NCBI GenBank assembly: GCA_024275895.1
Contig: JAJRYE010000046.1
Location: forward strand, 1 to 64,000
Source of the DNA: Alphaproteobacteria bacterium
GTDB taxonomy: Bacteria; Pseudomonadota; Alphaproteobacteria; Rhizobiales; BM303
Direction of reading: 5' to 3'
DNA: 64,000 nt
Every line of letters starts with the position of its first letter. Position 1 is the stretch's first letter. Shown piece by piece: positions 8,374 through 18,011 of the stretch. The position numbers were made by a program, and so were the translations under genes. Under the pieces are notes generated by a model, which made no database searches, was not told the origin of the DNA, and was given only the letters and a program-made list of their open reading frames with translations.

Positions 8374-9501
8374 ATGTCACATCGTTTTAAAAATGCCCGG
8401 CGGATTGTCGTCAAGATCGGCTCGGCGCTTCTCAATGACCTTGAGAACCAGCGCCTGAACCGTACCTGGCTGGAGGCCCTGTGCGATGATGTCGAGATGT
8501 GCCGCAAACGCGGCCAGGAGGTGGTGATCGTCTCCTCCGGCGCCATCGCCATGGGACGCAATGCCCTTGGCCTTGGAGCCTCCACACTGAAGCTGGAGGA
8601 AAGTCAGGCCGCCGCCGCCGTCGGGCAGGTGGCCCTTGCCCATGCCTGGAGCCGGGCGTTAAAAGAGCGCGGCATTGAAGCGGCGCAGGTTCTGCTCACC
8701 CTTGAAGATACCGAAGAGCGCCGCCGCTATCTCAATGCCCGCGGCACGCTTTTCGCCTTGCTCAAACTGGGCGCGGTTCCGGTTATCAATGAAAATGACA
8801 CCGTCGCCACCAGTGAAATCCGCTACGGCGATAATGACCGTCTCGCGGCACGGGTTGCCGGCATGATCAGCGCTGATTGTCTGGTTTTGCTTTCCGATGT
8901 TGACGGGGTCTATACCTGCGACCCGGCACTGGGGAAAGGCGGCAAGCTGCTGCCGGAAATTCCTGAACTGACGCCGGAAATCTGGGCCATGGCGGGAGAT
9001 TCGGGCTCGGCGCTCTCGCGCGGTGGCATGGTGACTAAGCTTGAAGCGGCCCGCATGGCGCAAAGCGCCGGCGCCCATATGGTGATCACCTCGGGCAAAA
9101 ATTTGCGCCCCCTGAGCCGCTTGCAGACGGGGGGAAAATGCACCTGGATCCCGGCCCGTGAAGCCCCCATGGCAGCGCGCAAGAAATGGATTGCCGGAAG
9201 CCTCAAACCCAACGGCGCCCTGATTGTTGACAGCGGCGCCGCCAACGCGCTCATGAACGGCAAATCGCTCCTTTCCGCCGGGGTCAGCGGGATTGAAGGG
9301 CGCTTCGAGAAGGGGGACGCGGTGCGCATTATGGACTGTCAAAACAACGAAATCGGCCGCGGCATCATTGCCTACAGCCATATCGAGGCCGATAAAATCA
9401 GGGGCAACGGTTCAGACCGGATCGAGGATATTCTGGGCTATGCCGGCAGAACCGAAATCATCCACCGGGACGATCTGGTGATAACAGGGAGGCAGGGCTG
9501 A
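8374..9501 (+). CDS. proB: Glutamate 5-kinase
   Basis: Phosphorylates glutamate to glutamyl-5-phosphate, the first and feedback-controlled step of proline synthesis. The 375-residue protein has an amino-acid kinase domain ([43 protein letters not shown]) and a C-terminal PUA domain (about residues 280-370). The stop at 9501 is 2 bp from proA, so the two pathway genes are adjacent and probably co-translated. Confidence 0.97.
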   Translation: MSHRFKNARRIVVKIGSALLNDLENQRLNRTWLEALCDDVEMCRKRGQEVVIVSSGAIAMGRNALGLGASTLKLEESQAAAAVGQVALAHAWSRALKERGIEAAQVLLTLEDTEERRRYLNARGTLFALLKLGAVPVINENDTVATSEIRYGDNDRLAARVAGMISADCLVLLSDVDGVYTCDPALGKGGKLLPEIPELTPEIWAMAGDSGSALSRGGMVTKLEAARMAQSAGAHMVITSGKNLRPLSRLQTGGKCTWIPAREAPMAARKKWIAGSLKPNGALIVDSGAANALMNGKSLLSAGVSGIEGRFEKGDAVRIMDCQNNEIGRGIIAYSHIEADKIRGNGSDRIEDILGYAGRTEIIHRDDLVITGRQG

Positions 9502-9503
9502 AA

Positions 9504-10790
9504 ATGACGGATACAGCAACAAAAACGCAAGATGATATTACCAAGCTGATGCGTGACATGGGCAACCGGGCGCGCAAAGCGGCGCAAATTCTGGCGCTCG
9601 CCTCAACGGCGCAAAAAAATGCCGCCCTTGCGGCCATGGCGGCAAGCATAAGGGAAAATACGGCGCAAATTCTCACCAGCAATCAAAAGGACCTTGAAGC
9701 TGCGAAAGAACGCGGCACCAGCGGCGCTTTTCTTGACCGCCTGATGCTGGATGAGGACCGTCTTGAGGCGGTGGCGGCAAGTCTGGAGGATATTGCCGCT
9801 CTTGCCGATCCGGTTGGCGATGTCATCGCCAGCTGGGAGCGCCCCAACGGTTTGCGGATTGCGCGTGTGCGCACCCCGCTGGGTGTAATCGGCATTATCT
9901 ATGAAAGCCGCCCCAATGTGACATCCGATGCCGGCGCGCTGTGCCTGAAATCGGGCAATGCGGTAATCCTGCGCGGCGGTTCGGAGAGTTTTTTCTCCTC
10001 CCGCGCCATCCATGCCTGCCTGATGGAAGGGCTGCAAAACGCCGGTCTGCCCCGCGATGCCATCCAGATCGTGCCCACAACCGACCGCGAAGCCGTTGCC
10101 GCCATGCTGCGCGGACTTGACGGTAATATCGACGTGATTGTGCCGCGCGGCGGCAAGGGCCTGATTGCAAGAGTGCAGCAAGAAGCCCGTGTGCCGGTAT
10201 TCTCGCATCTTGAAGGTATTTGCCATGTCTATGTGGACAAGGCGGCCGATCTCGATATGGCAAAAGCCATTACCCTCAATGCCAAGCTGCGCCGCACCGG
10301 CATTTGCGGCGCGGCCGAAACTCTGCTGGTGGACAAAGCCTGCGCAAAAACCCATCTTGCCCCGCTCATCGAAGCGCTCATTGGGGCGGGCTGTGAAGTG
10401 CGCGGCGATGCGGCGGCGCAAGCGGTGAATGACAAGGTTATCCCGGCCACAAAAGACGACTGGAGCACCGAATATCTTGACGCCATTATTGCAGTAAAAC
10501 TTGTTGACGGGGTCAAGGATGCCGCCCGGCATATTGCCGGGTATGGCTCCAGCCATACCGAAACCATTATTACCGATGACAATGCGACCGCCGCCGCCTT
10601 CTTCGCTGAAGTTGACAGCGCCATTGTGATGCATAATGCCTCGACCCAGTTCGCCGATGGCGGCGAGTTTGGCATGGGGGCCGAGATCGGCATCGCCACC
10701 GGCAAGATGCACGCCAGAGGCCCGGTCGGCGCCGAGCAGCTCACCAGCTTCAAATATGTTGTGCGCGGCTCTGGCCAGACGAGGCCCTGA
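9504..10790 (+). CDS. proA: Gamma-glutamyl phosphate reductase
   Basis: NADPH-dependent reduction of glutamyl-5-phosphate to glutamate semialdehyde, step two of proline synthesis. The 428-residue aldehyde-dehydrogenase-fold protein has the catalytic Cys in the motif [13 protein letters not shown] and family signatures [13 protein letters not shown] and IVPRGGKGL near residues 130-215. The ATG lies 2 bp after proB, and the stop overlaps the next ATG by one base. Confidence 0.97.
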   Translation: MTDTATKTQDDITKLMRDMGNRARKAAQILALASTAQKNAALAAMAASIRENTAQILTSNQKDLEAAKERGTSGAFLDRLMLDEDRLEAVAASLEDIAALADPVGDVIASWERPNGLRIARVRTPLGVIGIIYESRPNVTSDAGALCLKSGNAVILRGGSESFFSSRAIHACLMEGLQNAGLPRDAIQIVPTTDREAVAAMLRGLDGNIDVIVPRGGKGLIARVQQEARVPVFSHLEGICHVYVDKAADLDMAKAITLNAKLRRTGICGAAETLLVDKACAKTHLAPLIEALIGAGCEVRGDAAAQAVNDKVIPATKDDWSTEYLDAIIAVKLVDGVKDAARHIAGYGSSHTETIITDDNATAAAFFAEVDSAIVMHNASTQFADGGEFGMGAEIGIATGKMHARGPVGAEQLTSFKYVVRGSGQTRP

Positions 10791-11215
10791 TGAGCCGGAC
10801 AGTGGAAGGAAAATGCCTGTGCGGCGCGGTTTCCTTCACGGCGAAGGGGCCGTTTGAGAAAACCTCGGCCTGTCATTGTTCGCAATGCGCCAGATGGACA
10901 GGGGGCCGGTACGCCTCAACCACGGTAGAGCGGGCCAGGTTGCGCATTCAGGGAGAGGCATCGCTGAAATGGTATGCCTCATCCGATCACGCCCGGCGCG
11001 GCTTTTGCGCCTGTTGCGGCTCCAGCCTGTTCTGGGAAAACCCCGGCAGCGGCAAAATCGATCTGCTTCTGGGCGCGCTGACACCGCCGGTTGATCTGGA
11101 GGTGGATTATCATATCTTTGTGGAGGGCAAGACCGATTATTACCGGATTTGCGACGGCAAGCCGCAATATGCCGAGTACACCAACGGCCCGCAAGTTGAG
11201 CCTTCGGAGGACTAG
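10790..11215 (+). CDS. GFA/CENP-V-like zinc-binding protein
   Basis: A 141-residue protein of the glutathione-dependent formaldehyde-activating (GFA) fold. Zn-ligand cysteines are at CLCGAVSF, CHCSQCARW and CACCGSSLFW. Family members include Gfa and many uncharacterised proteins, so a formaldehyde role is possible but not shown; the presence of formate dehydrogenase ~7 kb upstream is only suggestive. The start overlaps the proA stop (TGATG), so it is probably in the same operon. Confidence 0.85.
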   Translation: MSRTVEGKCLCGAVSFTAKGPFEKTSACHCSQCARWTGGRYASTTVERARLRIQGEASLKWYASSDHARRGFCACCGSSLFWENPGSGKIDLLLGALTPPVDLEVDYHIFVEGKTDYYRICDGKPQYAEYTNGPQVEPSED

Positions 11216-11219
11216 AGGT

Positions 11220-11825
11220 GTGAAAACGTTGCGGAACCCTGCCCCAATCGCCCGGCCCGGCATGCGCATCGGGTTGCTCGGCGGCTCGTTCAACCCGCCC
11301 CATGAAGGGCATCTGCATATCTCGGTTCTCGCCCTGAAAAAACTTGGCCTTCACCGCATCTGGTGGCTGGTCAGCCCGCAAAATCCACTCAAGACCAAGG
11401 CCCCGCCGCTGGCTGAACGCCTCGCCGCCGCAAGGGCCATGGCGCGCCACCCGCGCATATCGGCCAGCGCCATGGAAGCCGGACTTGGCACCATCTACAC
11501 CACTGATACCCTGCGCGCCCTGAAAAGCCGCTACCGGAATGTTGATTTTATCTGGCTGATGGGGGCCGACAATCTGCTTCAGATTCACCGCTGGCGCAAC
11601 TGGGAGCAGATTTTCACCCTGATGCCGGTGGCGGTTTTTGACCGCGCCGGATCGAGCCTGAGCCCGCTGCACAGCCGCGCCTCCATACGCTTTGCCGCAT
11701 CGCGCATCAATGAGGCAGATGCAAAAGGACTGGCCGGGATGCAGCCCCCGGCCTGGGTATTTTTGCATATGCGCCGCGCACCGCAATCCTCAACCGCCCT
11801 GCGCCGCTCAGCGCCGCCGGAATAG
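11220..11825 (+). CDS. nadD: Nicotinate-nucleotide adenylyltransferase
   Basis: Converts nicotinate mononucleotide and ATP to deamido-NAD in NAD synthesis. The ORF track start (11091) lies inside the upstream gene. I choose GTG 11220 (201 aa) because GGAGG sits 9 bp upstream and homology (MRIGLLGGSFNPPHEGHL, the HxGH nucleotidyltransferase motif) begins 14 residues later. The C-terminal PQSSTALR corresponds to the SSTxxR motif. In many alphaproteobacteria nadD follows proA, as here with one gene inserted. Its end overlaps the 3' end of the convergent rlmD by 18 bp. Confidence 0.95.
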   Translation: MKTLRNPAPIARPGMRIGLLGGSFNPPHEGHLHISVLALKKLGLHRIWWLVSPQNPLKTKAPPLAERLAAARAMARHPRISASAMEAGLGTIYTTDTLRALKSRYRNVDFIWLMGADNLLQIHRWRNWEQIFTLMPVAVFDRAGSSLSPLHSRASIRFAASRINEADAKGLAGMQPPAWVFLHMRRAPQSSTALRRSAPPE

Positions 11826-12968
11826 CGCCGCCAACTCGATATGGGGCGAGAAGCGGAACTGGTCGATGGGCCGCACTTCAACAAGTTCAAAGCCGCCCGC
11901 AACCAGTATCGCCGCATCGCGGGCAAAACTCACCGGATTGCATGAAATCGCCGCAATCCGGGCAAGCCCCGAATTTGCCATCTGCTCGCATTGCACCCGT
12001 GCCCCGGCCCGGGGCGGATCAAAAATGGCCATATCAAACCGGGCAAGTTCATCGGCTCGCAGCGGGGTGTTGAGCAGATTACGCCTCTCTACGCTTACCG
12101 GGCGCAGCCGCGGCGTCTGTGATGCCCCGGCGGCAAGCGCCGCAAGCGCCGGTTCATCCGTATCCACCCCGTGAACCGGCGCAAATTGCGCCATCACCAG
12201 CGCAAACGTGCCGCAGCCGCAAAACAGGTCCACGATATTTTTTGCCCCCTCAAGCCAGTTTGAGACATACCCGCTCATCAACCGCTCAGCCGGCTCCAGC
12301 GCCTGCACGAAACCGCCCGGCGGCGGCGTGACCCTGGCCTTGCCGAATTCCAGAAACGGTGGAATTTCATGCCGCACAATCAACTCACCGTTCCAGTTCA
12401 GCCGCGCCAGAGCAAGTTGCCGCGCCCACCCCCCCAGATATTCTTGCAGGCGCAAATCAATCCCGCGCCCCCCTTCAACCGCAATATCGGCCCCTTCCCC
12501 GGTCCACAATACGCTCACCGCCGCCTCGCTGCGGCGGGTGAGGCCACCGTTCAGCATTTGCGCCAGAGCGGGCAACAGCGCCACAATTTCAGGACGCAAA
12601 ACCGGGCAAACATCCACTGGAATGATCGCATCGGAGCGACGGGCGTGAAATCCAAGTTTGATTGTCTTTTTGGTCCGCCGCGCTTTTAAAACCGCGCGCC
12701 TGCGGCCATGGCCGGGAAAATCGGCAACCGCATGAACCGGCGCCTTGAGGCCATGGCGTTCGAGGGCGCTGACAACCTGCCCGGCTTTCCACTTCGCCGC
12801 CGCCGCCTCATCAAAATGCTGCAAGGCGCAACCGCCGCAGCAGCCAAAATGAGGGCAGATTGCCTCTGCCCGCTCCGGAGCGCTTTTGAGCAGTTTAACC
12901 AGCCGGCCACGCTTTGTGGCAACATCGGCAATAATCTCCTCGCCGGCAAGCGTGAAGGGAACAAACAC
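11808..12968 (-). CDS. rlmD: 23S rRNA (uracil-C5)-methyltransferase, TrmA/RlmD family
   Basis: SAM-dependent RNA uracil methyltransferase. Visible: [4Fe-4S] cysteines CPHFGCCGGC, the SAM-binding DLFCGCGTF, FDPPRAG, and the catalytic Cys of ISCNPVSFARD. The only standard start in frame is GTG 12968, giving 386 aa. However, the upstream codons continue without a stop and encode the missing half of an N-terminal TRAM domain (TIKINRLGRHGDGIG). The true start is probably a non-AUG codon near 13028-13046, for example ATC 13046, which has AGGA 8 bp upstream. Whether the rRNA target is U1939 or another position cannot be decided here. Confidence 0.9.
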   Translation of the reverse strand: MFVPFTLAGEEIIADVATKRGRLVKLLKSAPERAEAICPHFGCCGGCALQHFDEAAAAKWKAGQVVSALERHGLKAPVHAVADFPGHGRRRAVLKARRTKKTIKLGFHARRSDAIIPVDVCPVLRPEIVALLPALAQMLNGGLTRRSEAAVSVLWTGEGADIAVEGGRGIDLRLQEYLGGWARQLALARLNWNGELIVRHEIPPFLEFGKARVTPPPGGFVQALEPAERLMSGYVSNWLEGAKNIVDLFCGCGTFALVMAQFAPVHGVDTDEPALAALAAGASQTPRLRPVSVERRNLLNTPLRADELARFDMAIFDPPRAGARVQCEQMANSGLARIAAISCNPVSFARDAAILVAGGFELVEVRPIDQFRFSPHIELAALFRRR

Positions 12969-13075
12969 CTGCCCCTGCTCCCCGGCGCCAATTCCATCGC
13001 CATGGCGGCCGAGACGGTTGATTTTTATCGTTACATTCGAAGCGATATTGAAGATCCTGGAAGCGCCAGTGCGAT

Positions 13076-13573
13076 TTATTTCGTGGCGGCCTTTTTCTCC
13101 ACTTTTTTCCCGGCCTTTATCTTGACCTTTTTCTTCACTTTCTTTTTGGCCTTGGTTTTTGATTCAGGTTTGGCCTCAGGCTTCTTTTCCGCCTTTTTCC
13201 TGACCGTTTTTTTTATTTTTTTCCCGGCCCTGGTCTTTTTGGCTGTTTTTGCCCCGGCTTCGGATTTGGTCTTGGCCTTGGCTTTGACTTTTTTCTTTAC
13301 TTCGGCCCTGGTCTTTTTTGGTGTTTTGGCTTTTTTACCGGCGGCTGTTGTCTTTTTTGCCACCTTGCCCCTGGAGCGGCAATAGGCGGAGATTTTTTTG
13401 CCCTTGGAGGTTTTATAGCTCCCGACATAGACACAATCATCACGCCGCTGACAGGCCGATTTGCTTTCCAGTGATTTGCATTCACTGGCGGCATTGGCGA
13501 ATGTTGCCAGGCCCAGCGAAAACCCGGTCACGGCGATGATGACGGCAAGAAAATAACGAATGGATTTGAACAT
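13076..13573 (-). CDS. Secreted Cys-motif protein with Lys/Ala-rich tail
   Basis: I do not recognise a named family. I start at ATG 13573 (165 aa; GAGGGG upstream) instead of TTG 13588. Residues 1 to ~28 are a signal peptide (FLAVIIAVTGFSLGLATFANAA). Next is a ~40-residue segment with four Cys (ECKSLESKSACQRRDDC ... AYCRSRG), a small motif that I associate with exported alphaproteobacterial proteins. From about residue 55 to the end the protein is almost only Lys, Ala, Glu, Thr, Pro and Arg, resembling histone-H1/PAKKA-type tails. The tail is very basic, so binding to anionic envelope polymers or nucleic acid is plausible but untested. Confidence 0.7.
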   Translation of the reverse strand: MFKSIRYFLAVIIAVTGFSLGLATFANAASECKSLESKSACQRRDDCVYVGSYKTSKGKKISAYCRSRGKVAKKTTAAGKKAKTPKKTRAEVKKKVKAKAKTKSEAGAKTAKKTRAGKKIKKTVRKKAEKKPEAKPESKTKAKKKVKKKVKIKAGKKVEKKAATK

Positions 13574-13761
13574 GTAAGTTCCCCTCAAAAGTAACGGAAA
13601 TACCCCAAGTACTGATTATTATATTTTTCACCATTCGCCAAGCCTTTGCCGCGTGAGGCTCAACGGTTGCGCCCCCCCGTCATATTCCATATAAGTCTTG
13701 GCGGCTTCAGATTTTCAGGCCGCACCCATTCGCCTTTCTCTCAGATACAGGATGATCACCC

Positions 13762-14976
13762 ATGTCCAAGCAAACCGACATTAAAAAAGTTGTTCTGGCC
13801 TATTCAGGCGGCCTCGACACCTCCATTATCCTGAAATGGCTCGAAGTGACCTATGGCTGCGAGGTGGTCACCTTCACCGCTGATCTGGGGCAGGAAGAAG
13901 AGCTGGAGCCGGCCCGAGCCAAGGCGGAAATGATGGGGGTCGAGCAAATCTATATTGAGGATTTGCGCGAGGAATTCGTGCGCGATTACGTCTTTCCAAT
14001 GTTCCGCGCCAATGCGCTTTATGAAGGGCTTTATCTGCTCGGCACCTCCATCGCCCGGCCGCTGATCGCCAAGCGCCAGATCGAGATCGCGCATGAAACC
14101 GGCGCCGACGCGGTGTGCCACGGCGCCACCGGCAAGGGCAATGACCAGGTACGTTTCGAGCTTGGCTATTATGCCTGTGATCCCAATATCAAGGTCATTG
14201 CACCATGGCGCATCTGGGATTATTCCAGCCGCGAGGACCTTATTGACTTTGCCGAAAAACACCAGATCCCGGTGCCGAAAGACAAGCGCGGCGAGGCGCC
14301 GTTTTCCTGCGACGCCAATCTGCTGCACACCTCTTCGGAAGGCAAATTGCTCGAGGACCCCAATGTCGAAGCGCCCGAATATGTCTACCAGCGCACCATC
14401 TCGCCCGAAGCGGCGCCGGACAAGCCCACCTATATCGAAATTGGCTTTGAAAACGGCGACGCAGTCTCCATTGACGCGGTGCAGATGAGCCCGGCCACCT
14501 TGCTCAAACGTCTTAATGATCTGGGGCGCGATAACGGCATCGGCCGGCTTGACCTGGTTGAAAACCGCTTTGTCGGCATGAAATCGCGTGGCATTTACGA
14601 AACCCCCGGCGGCACCATCCTGCTTGAAGCCCATCGCGGCATCGAGCAGATCACGCTTGACCGCGGCGCGGCACATTTAAAGGACGACATCATGCCGCGC
14701 TATGCCGAGTTGATCTATAACGGCTTCTGGTTCGCGCCCGAGCGCGAAATGCTTCAGGCTCTCATTGACAAGAGCCAGCAAAATGTCACCGGGACGGTGC
14801 GTATCAAGCTTTATAAAGGTTCCGCAACCGTGGTCGGACGCACGTCGCCCTTCTCGCTCTATTCTGAAGAGCATGTCACTTTTGAGGCCGATTCGGTTTA
14901 TGACCAGCGCGACGCCGAAGGCTTCATCAAGCTCAACGCCCTGCGCCTGCGTCTCGCGCACAGATTTAAATCCTGA
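13762..14976 (+). CDS. argG: Argininosuccinate synthase
   Basis: ATP-dependent condensation of citrulline and aspartate in arginine biosynthesis. The 404-residue protein starts with [12 protein letters not shown], the PP-loop ATP site, and contains [13 protein letters not shown] and the typical C-terminal [15 protein letters not shown]. It is a full-length type I enzyme. It stands alone, preceded by a ~170-bp spacer and followed 1 bp later by the stop of a convergent gene. Confidence 0.98.
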   Translation: MSKQTDIKKVVLAYSGGLDTSIILKWLEVTYGCEVVTFTADLGQEEELEPARAKAEMMGVEQIYIEDLREEFVRDYVFPMFRANALYEGLYLLGTSIARPLIAKRQIEIAHETGADAVCHGATGKGNDQVRFELGYYACDPNIKVIAPWRIWDYSSREDLIDFAEKHQIPVPKDKRGEAPFSCDANLLHTSSEGKLLEDPNVEAPEYVYQRTISPEAAPDKPTYIEIGFENGDAVSIDAVQMSPATLLKRLNDLGRDNGIGRLDLVENRFVGMKSRGIYETPGGTILLEAHRGIEQITLDRGAAHLKDDIMPRYAELIYNGFWFAPEREMLQALIDKSQQNVTGTVRIKLYKGSATVVGRTSPFSLYSEEHVTFEADSVYDQRDAEGFIKLNALRLRLAHRFKS

Positions 14977-14977
14977 G

Positions 14978-15355
14978 TTAAACAGCGCCCGGCCTGTTCA
15001 GCGCCTCATCCACGGCCGTGGCAAGCTGCTCCAGCGTGAAGGGCTTGGCGATAACAGCGCTGATGATCGCATCAAGCGCCTTTGCCCGTTCGCGCTGGTC
15101 GGCGTAACCGGTCATCAGCACAATTGGCAGCCGGGGCAAATCGCGCGCCGTCTTGAGCGCCAGCGCAATCCCGTCCATAAGCGGCATCCGGATATCGGCC
15201 AGCAGCAGGTCAAATTCGCCCCCGCCGGCAAACAAAAGCTGTGCCGCCGCGCCGCCATCATGCACCGCCGTGACCGTATGGCCCTTGAGCTCAAGCGCCC
15301 GGCGGACAAACTCGCGCACCGCATCATCATCTTCGGCAACCAGAATGCGCGCCAC
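14978..15355 (-). CDS. Receiver-only response regulator (CpdR-like)
   Basis: A 125-residue single receiver domain with no output domain. Acidic pocket AEDDD (8-11), phosphoacceptor Asp54 (LLLADIRMP), Thr/Ser switch region VLMTGYAD, and the conserved Lys of AKPF are all present. Size and sequence resemble CpdR-type regulators that control ClpXP proteolysis in alphaproteobacteria, but the beta4-alpha4 region differs from what I remember of CpdR, so this is a tentative link. It lies 2 bp downstream of the zinc-ribbon gene and is probably co-transcribed with it. Confidence 0.85.
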   Translation of the reverse strand: MARILVAEDDDAVREFVRRALELKGHTVTAVHDGGAAAQLLFAGGGEFDLLLADIRMPLMDGIALALKTARDLPRLPIVLMTGYADQRERAKALDAIISAVIAKPFTLEQLATAVDEALNRPGAV

Positions 15356-15357
15356 GG

Positions 15358-16245
15358 CTAAAGCGCCCCCAGACGGCGAAGACGCGGCGTATCAAACTTG
15401 ATAATGATCTTGTTCGCCTCTTCGGGCGGCGAGGCCAGCCGGGTGACGAATTTTACCCGCTCATTGGGCCCAAGCTCGGTGCGGCCGATATTGATCGACC
15501 AGTGGTAAATTTCCTGCCCGCCCGGACCGCGAAGCCCCAGACGAACATCGGGGACCCGGCGCATCCTGCCCGAGATATTGACAACTTCGCCCTGCACCGA
15601 AAGCACCGGAAAACCGTTTTCATATTTTTGCTGCAACCGAACCCCGGCAAAATCAACCCCGAGCAGGTTAACCGGCAGGCCTATGGCGCTGTAAACGCCG
15701 GCCAGTGCCGGAAGATATGAACTTAGCGCCTGGCGGTAATAAACTCCGCCGCCGGCAAGCAGAACGACCGAGGCCGCGATGGCCGCGATGGAAAGCCATT
15801 TCCGGTTCCCTGATGATGTCATTCCGGCGGATTTTGGCGCTTTTCCCCTGCTCCCCTGCGCCTCCGATTCAATGTCATGCGGAACCGGCGGCAACCCGGG
15901 TTTGTCAGGCTTGTCAGATCTGTCTGCCCTGTTCTCATCACCGGTTTCACTCCCGCGATCCCCCTCCTGCGGTGGCCCGTCTTGCAAAACGCTCTCCAGT
16001 TCCGGCATTTCAACGCCAAAATCGTCAAAATCGGCTTCGGCAGCTTCATCTCCGGGCAAACCCCGTTCCGAATCATCTGCAATCTCGTCCACGGGCCCGG
16101 ATGGAGTTGCATTTTGCGCCGGCAATTCCTGCAACCACGAATGCCCGCACTGGGCGCAGCGCACTTTTCGCGCCCCGGTGCTGAAAACATCCGCCGCAAC
16201 CTTGAACCCGGTTGCGCAATTTGGGCAGGTGATTATCATCGCCAC
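15358..16245 (-). CDS. MJ0042-type zinc-ribbon protein with DUF3426-like domain
   Basis: A 295-residue protein. Its N-terminus is a zinc ribbon (ITCPNCATGFKV ... VRCAQCGHSW; two CxxC pairs, residues 5-35). An acidic, low-complexity linker follows, then one membrane helix (WLSIAAIAASVVLLAGGGVYY, ~150-170) and a C-terminal periplasmic domain resembling DUF3426 (VQGEVVNISGRMRRVPDVRL). Function is unknown; in alphaproteobacteria it is commonly divergent from ftsEX, as here, and pairs with a receiver protein. Confidence 0.85.
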   Translation of the reverse strand: MAMIITCPNCATGFKVAADVFSTGARKVRCAQCGHSWLQELPAQNATPSGPVDEIADDSERGLPGDEAAEADFDDFGVEMPELESVLQDGPPQEGDRGSETGDENRADRSDKPDKPGLPPVPHDIESEAQGSRGKAPKSAGMTSSGNRKWLSIAAIAASVVLLAGGGVYYRQALSSYLPALAGVYSAIGLPVNLLGVDFAGVRLQQKYENGFPVLSVQGEVVNISGRMRRVPDVRLGLRGPGGQEIYHWSINIGRTELGPNERVKFVTRLASPPEEANKIIIKFDTPRLRRLGAL

Positions 16246-16357
16246 AAAATCTTCTTCATCCGGCCCGATACTCCGGCCACGGCTAAATATGCTTAACGTT
16301 TCGTTACATATGCGCCATAACCGGTTAAAGCGGCGTTAACCTGACGGGAACTTCCTT

Positions 16358-17020
16358 GTGATTCACTTTGAAAATGTCGGCCTGCGTTATGGCGTGGGGC
16401 CGGAAATTCTGAAAGATATCAGTTTTCACATCGAGGCTGGCTCCTTTCACTTTTTGACCGGCCCTTCGGGCACGGGCAAATCAACCTTGCTGCAATTGCT
16501 GTTTCTGGCCCTGCGTCCGACACGGGGCCTGATTTCCATGTTCGGACATGATATCGCCACCTTGTCCGGCCGGCGTCTGCCCCGGCTGCGGCGGCGTATC
16601 GGCGTCGTGTTTCAGGAGTTTCGCCTGCTGGATCATCTGACCACATTTGACAATGTCGCCCTGCCGCTGCGCATTCAGGGCGGCCGCGAATCCGAATACC
16701 GCCACGATGTGGAAGAGCTGTTGAACTGGGTCGGTCTTGGCGAGCGGGTCTATGCCCATCCCCCCCTGCTCTCGGGCGGCGAGAAACAACGCGCCGCCAT
16801 AGCCCGGGCCGTCATCGGCCAGCCGGATCTGTTGCTTGCCGACGAACCAACGGGTAATGTCGATCCGCAACTGGCCGAGCGCCTGCTGCGTCTGTTTATC
16901 GAACTGAACCGCCTTGGCACAACCGTCGTCATCGCCACCCATGATCACTCCTTGATGGCGCAGTTTGAAGACGCACCGGTCTGGCATCTCAACAACGGCT
17001 ATATTGAAGTTCTCAGATAA
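16358..17020 (+). CDS. ftsE: Cell-division ABC transporter ATP-binding protein FtsE
   Basis: A 220-residue ABC ATPase: Walker A GPSGTGKSTL, Q-loop VVFQEFRLLDHLT, signature LLSGGEKQRAAIARA, Walker B LLLADEPTGNVD, switch His IATHDHS. FtsE with FtsX forms a mechanotransmission complex that activates peptidoglycan hydrolases at the septum. The start is GTG 16358 (ttccttGTGatt). The ftsX gene follows after 9 bp, confirming the assignment. Confidence 0.95.
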   Translation: MIHFENVGLRYGVGPEILKDISFHIEAGSFHFLTGPSGTGKSTLLQLLFLALRPTRGLISMFGHDIATLSGRRLPRLRRRIGVVFQEFRLLDHLTTFDNVALPLRIQGGRESEYRHDVEELLNWVGLGERVYAHPPLLSGGEKQRAAIARAVIGQPDLLLADEPTGNVDPQLAERLLRLFIELNRLGTTVVIATHDHSLMAQFEDAPVWHLNNGYIEVLR

Positions 17021-17029
17021 AGACCATCC

Positions 17030-17995
17030 ATGGCACAAAACAAAGATCATATCAGGGGCCGCAACAAAACCGGCGGGGAAAAGAAGCCGGAACAGCGAAA
17101 ATCGGCTCCGATCATGCCCGCCAGCGGCGTCGCTGGCCGCCCCTTGTTGATTGCCATCACCATCATGTGTTATTTCGCCAGCGTAACGATAGGTTCCGTT
17201 GCCCTCATCACAAACATTGTCGACAACTGGACCTCCCAGATATCCTCCCAGGTCACCGTGCAGATCAAACCGGTGGGGACAACCTCCCAAGCGGATCAGA
17301 TTACCGCTGCCGTTACAATTTTAAAAGCCACCAAGGGCATCCTCTCCGCGCTGCCGCAAACGGCAAAAGAGGCAAGCCGTATGCTCGAGCCCTGGCTGGG
17401 GGCAGGTAATGTCCTGGAGGATTTGCCGATCCCGCGCCTGATCCTTGTCCGCATCGACCAGAAAGACCCTCCGGATTTAAAAGCGCTGGCCCTGAAGCTG
17501 CGCCAACAGGTGCAAGGCGCCGTGCTTGATGATCACAGCCAGTGGCAATCCGAGCTGACGCGCACCGCCACCGCTATCCGTCTGGCGGCCATGTCCATAC
17601 TTGTGCTGGTGATCCTGACCACAATATCGATTGTTATTTTCGCCACCCGTGCCGCCATGGCCGGAAACCGGGATATTGTCGAGGTCCTGCATATGATCGG
17701 CGCCAGACAGGGCTATATCGCCCGGCAATTCCAGATTCATTTTTTGTTTCTTGGCATAAAAGCCGGAATCATCGGCGTTCTGCTTGGCGCGGGCACATTC
17801 CTCGCCTTTAATTTCACCCTTGGCGCAACTTCAGGCAGTGATATCCTGAATGCCGCCAATAACGCCTTTATCGGCCCCCTTGCCCTGCATCCGCAAGGAT
17901 TTGCCTATCTTCTGGCCGTACCGCCGGTCGCTGCTTTCATTGGCGTATTGACATCGAGATATTCGGTTTTAAGATTTCTCTCGGCCATGATATAG
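17030..17995 (+). CDS. ftsX: Cell-division protein FtsX
   Basis: A 321-residue inner-membrane protein. A basic cytoplasmic N-terminus precedes TM1 (LLIAITIMCYFASVTIGSVALI), then a ~120-residue periplasmic loop, then three more helices (~185-205, 240-265, 285-310). This four-TM layout matches FtsX. The periplasmic loop in this family contacts activators of murein hydrolases. Sequence is less conserved than ftsE, and the assignment leans on topology and synteny. Confidence 0.9.
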   Translation: MAQNKDHIRGRNKTGGEKKPEQRKSAPIMPASGVAGRPLLIAITIMCYFASVTIGSVALITNIVDNWTSQISSQVTVQIKPVGTTSQADQITAAVTILKATKGILSALPQTAKEASRMLEPWLGAGNVLEDLPIPRLILVRIDQKDPPDLKALALKLRQQVQGAVLDDHSQWQSELTRTATAIRLAAMSILVLVILTTISIVIFATRAAMAGNRDIVEVLHMIGARQGYIARQFQIHFLFLGIKAGIIGVLLGAGTFLAFNFTLGATSGSDILNAANNAFIGPLALHPQGFAYLLAVPPVAAFIGVLTSRYSVLRFLSAMI

Positions 17996-18011
17996 GGCAG
18001 GATTTTCGCGC

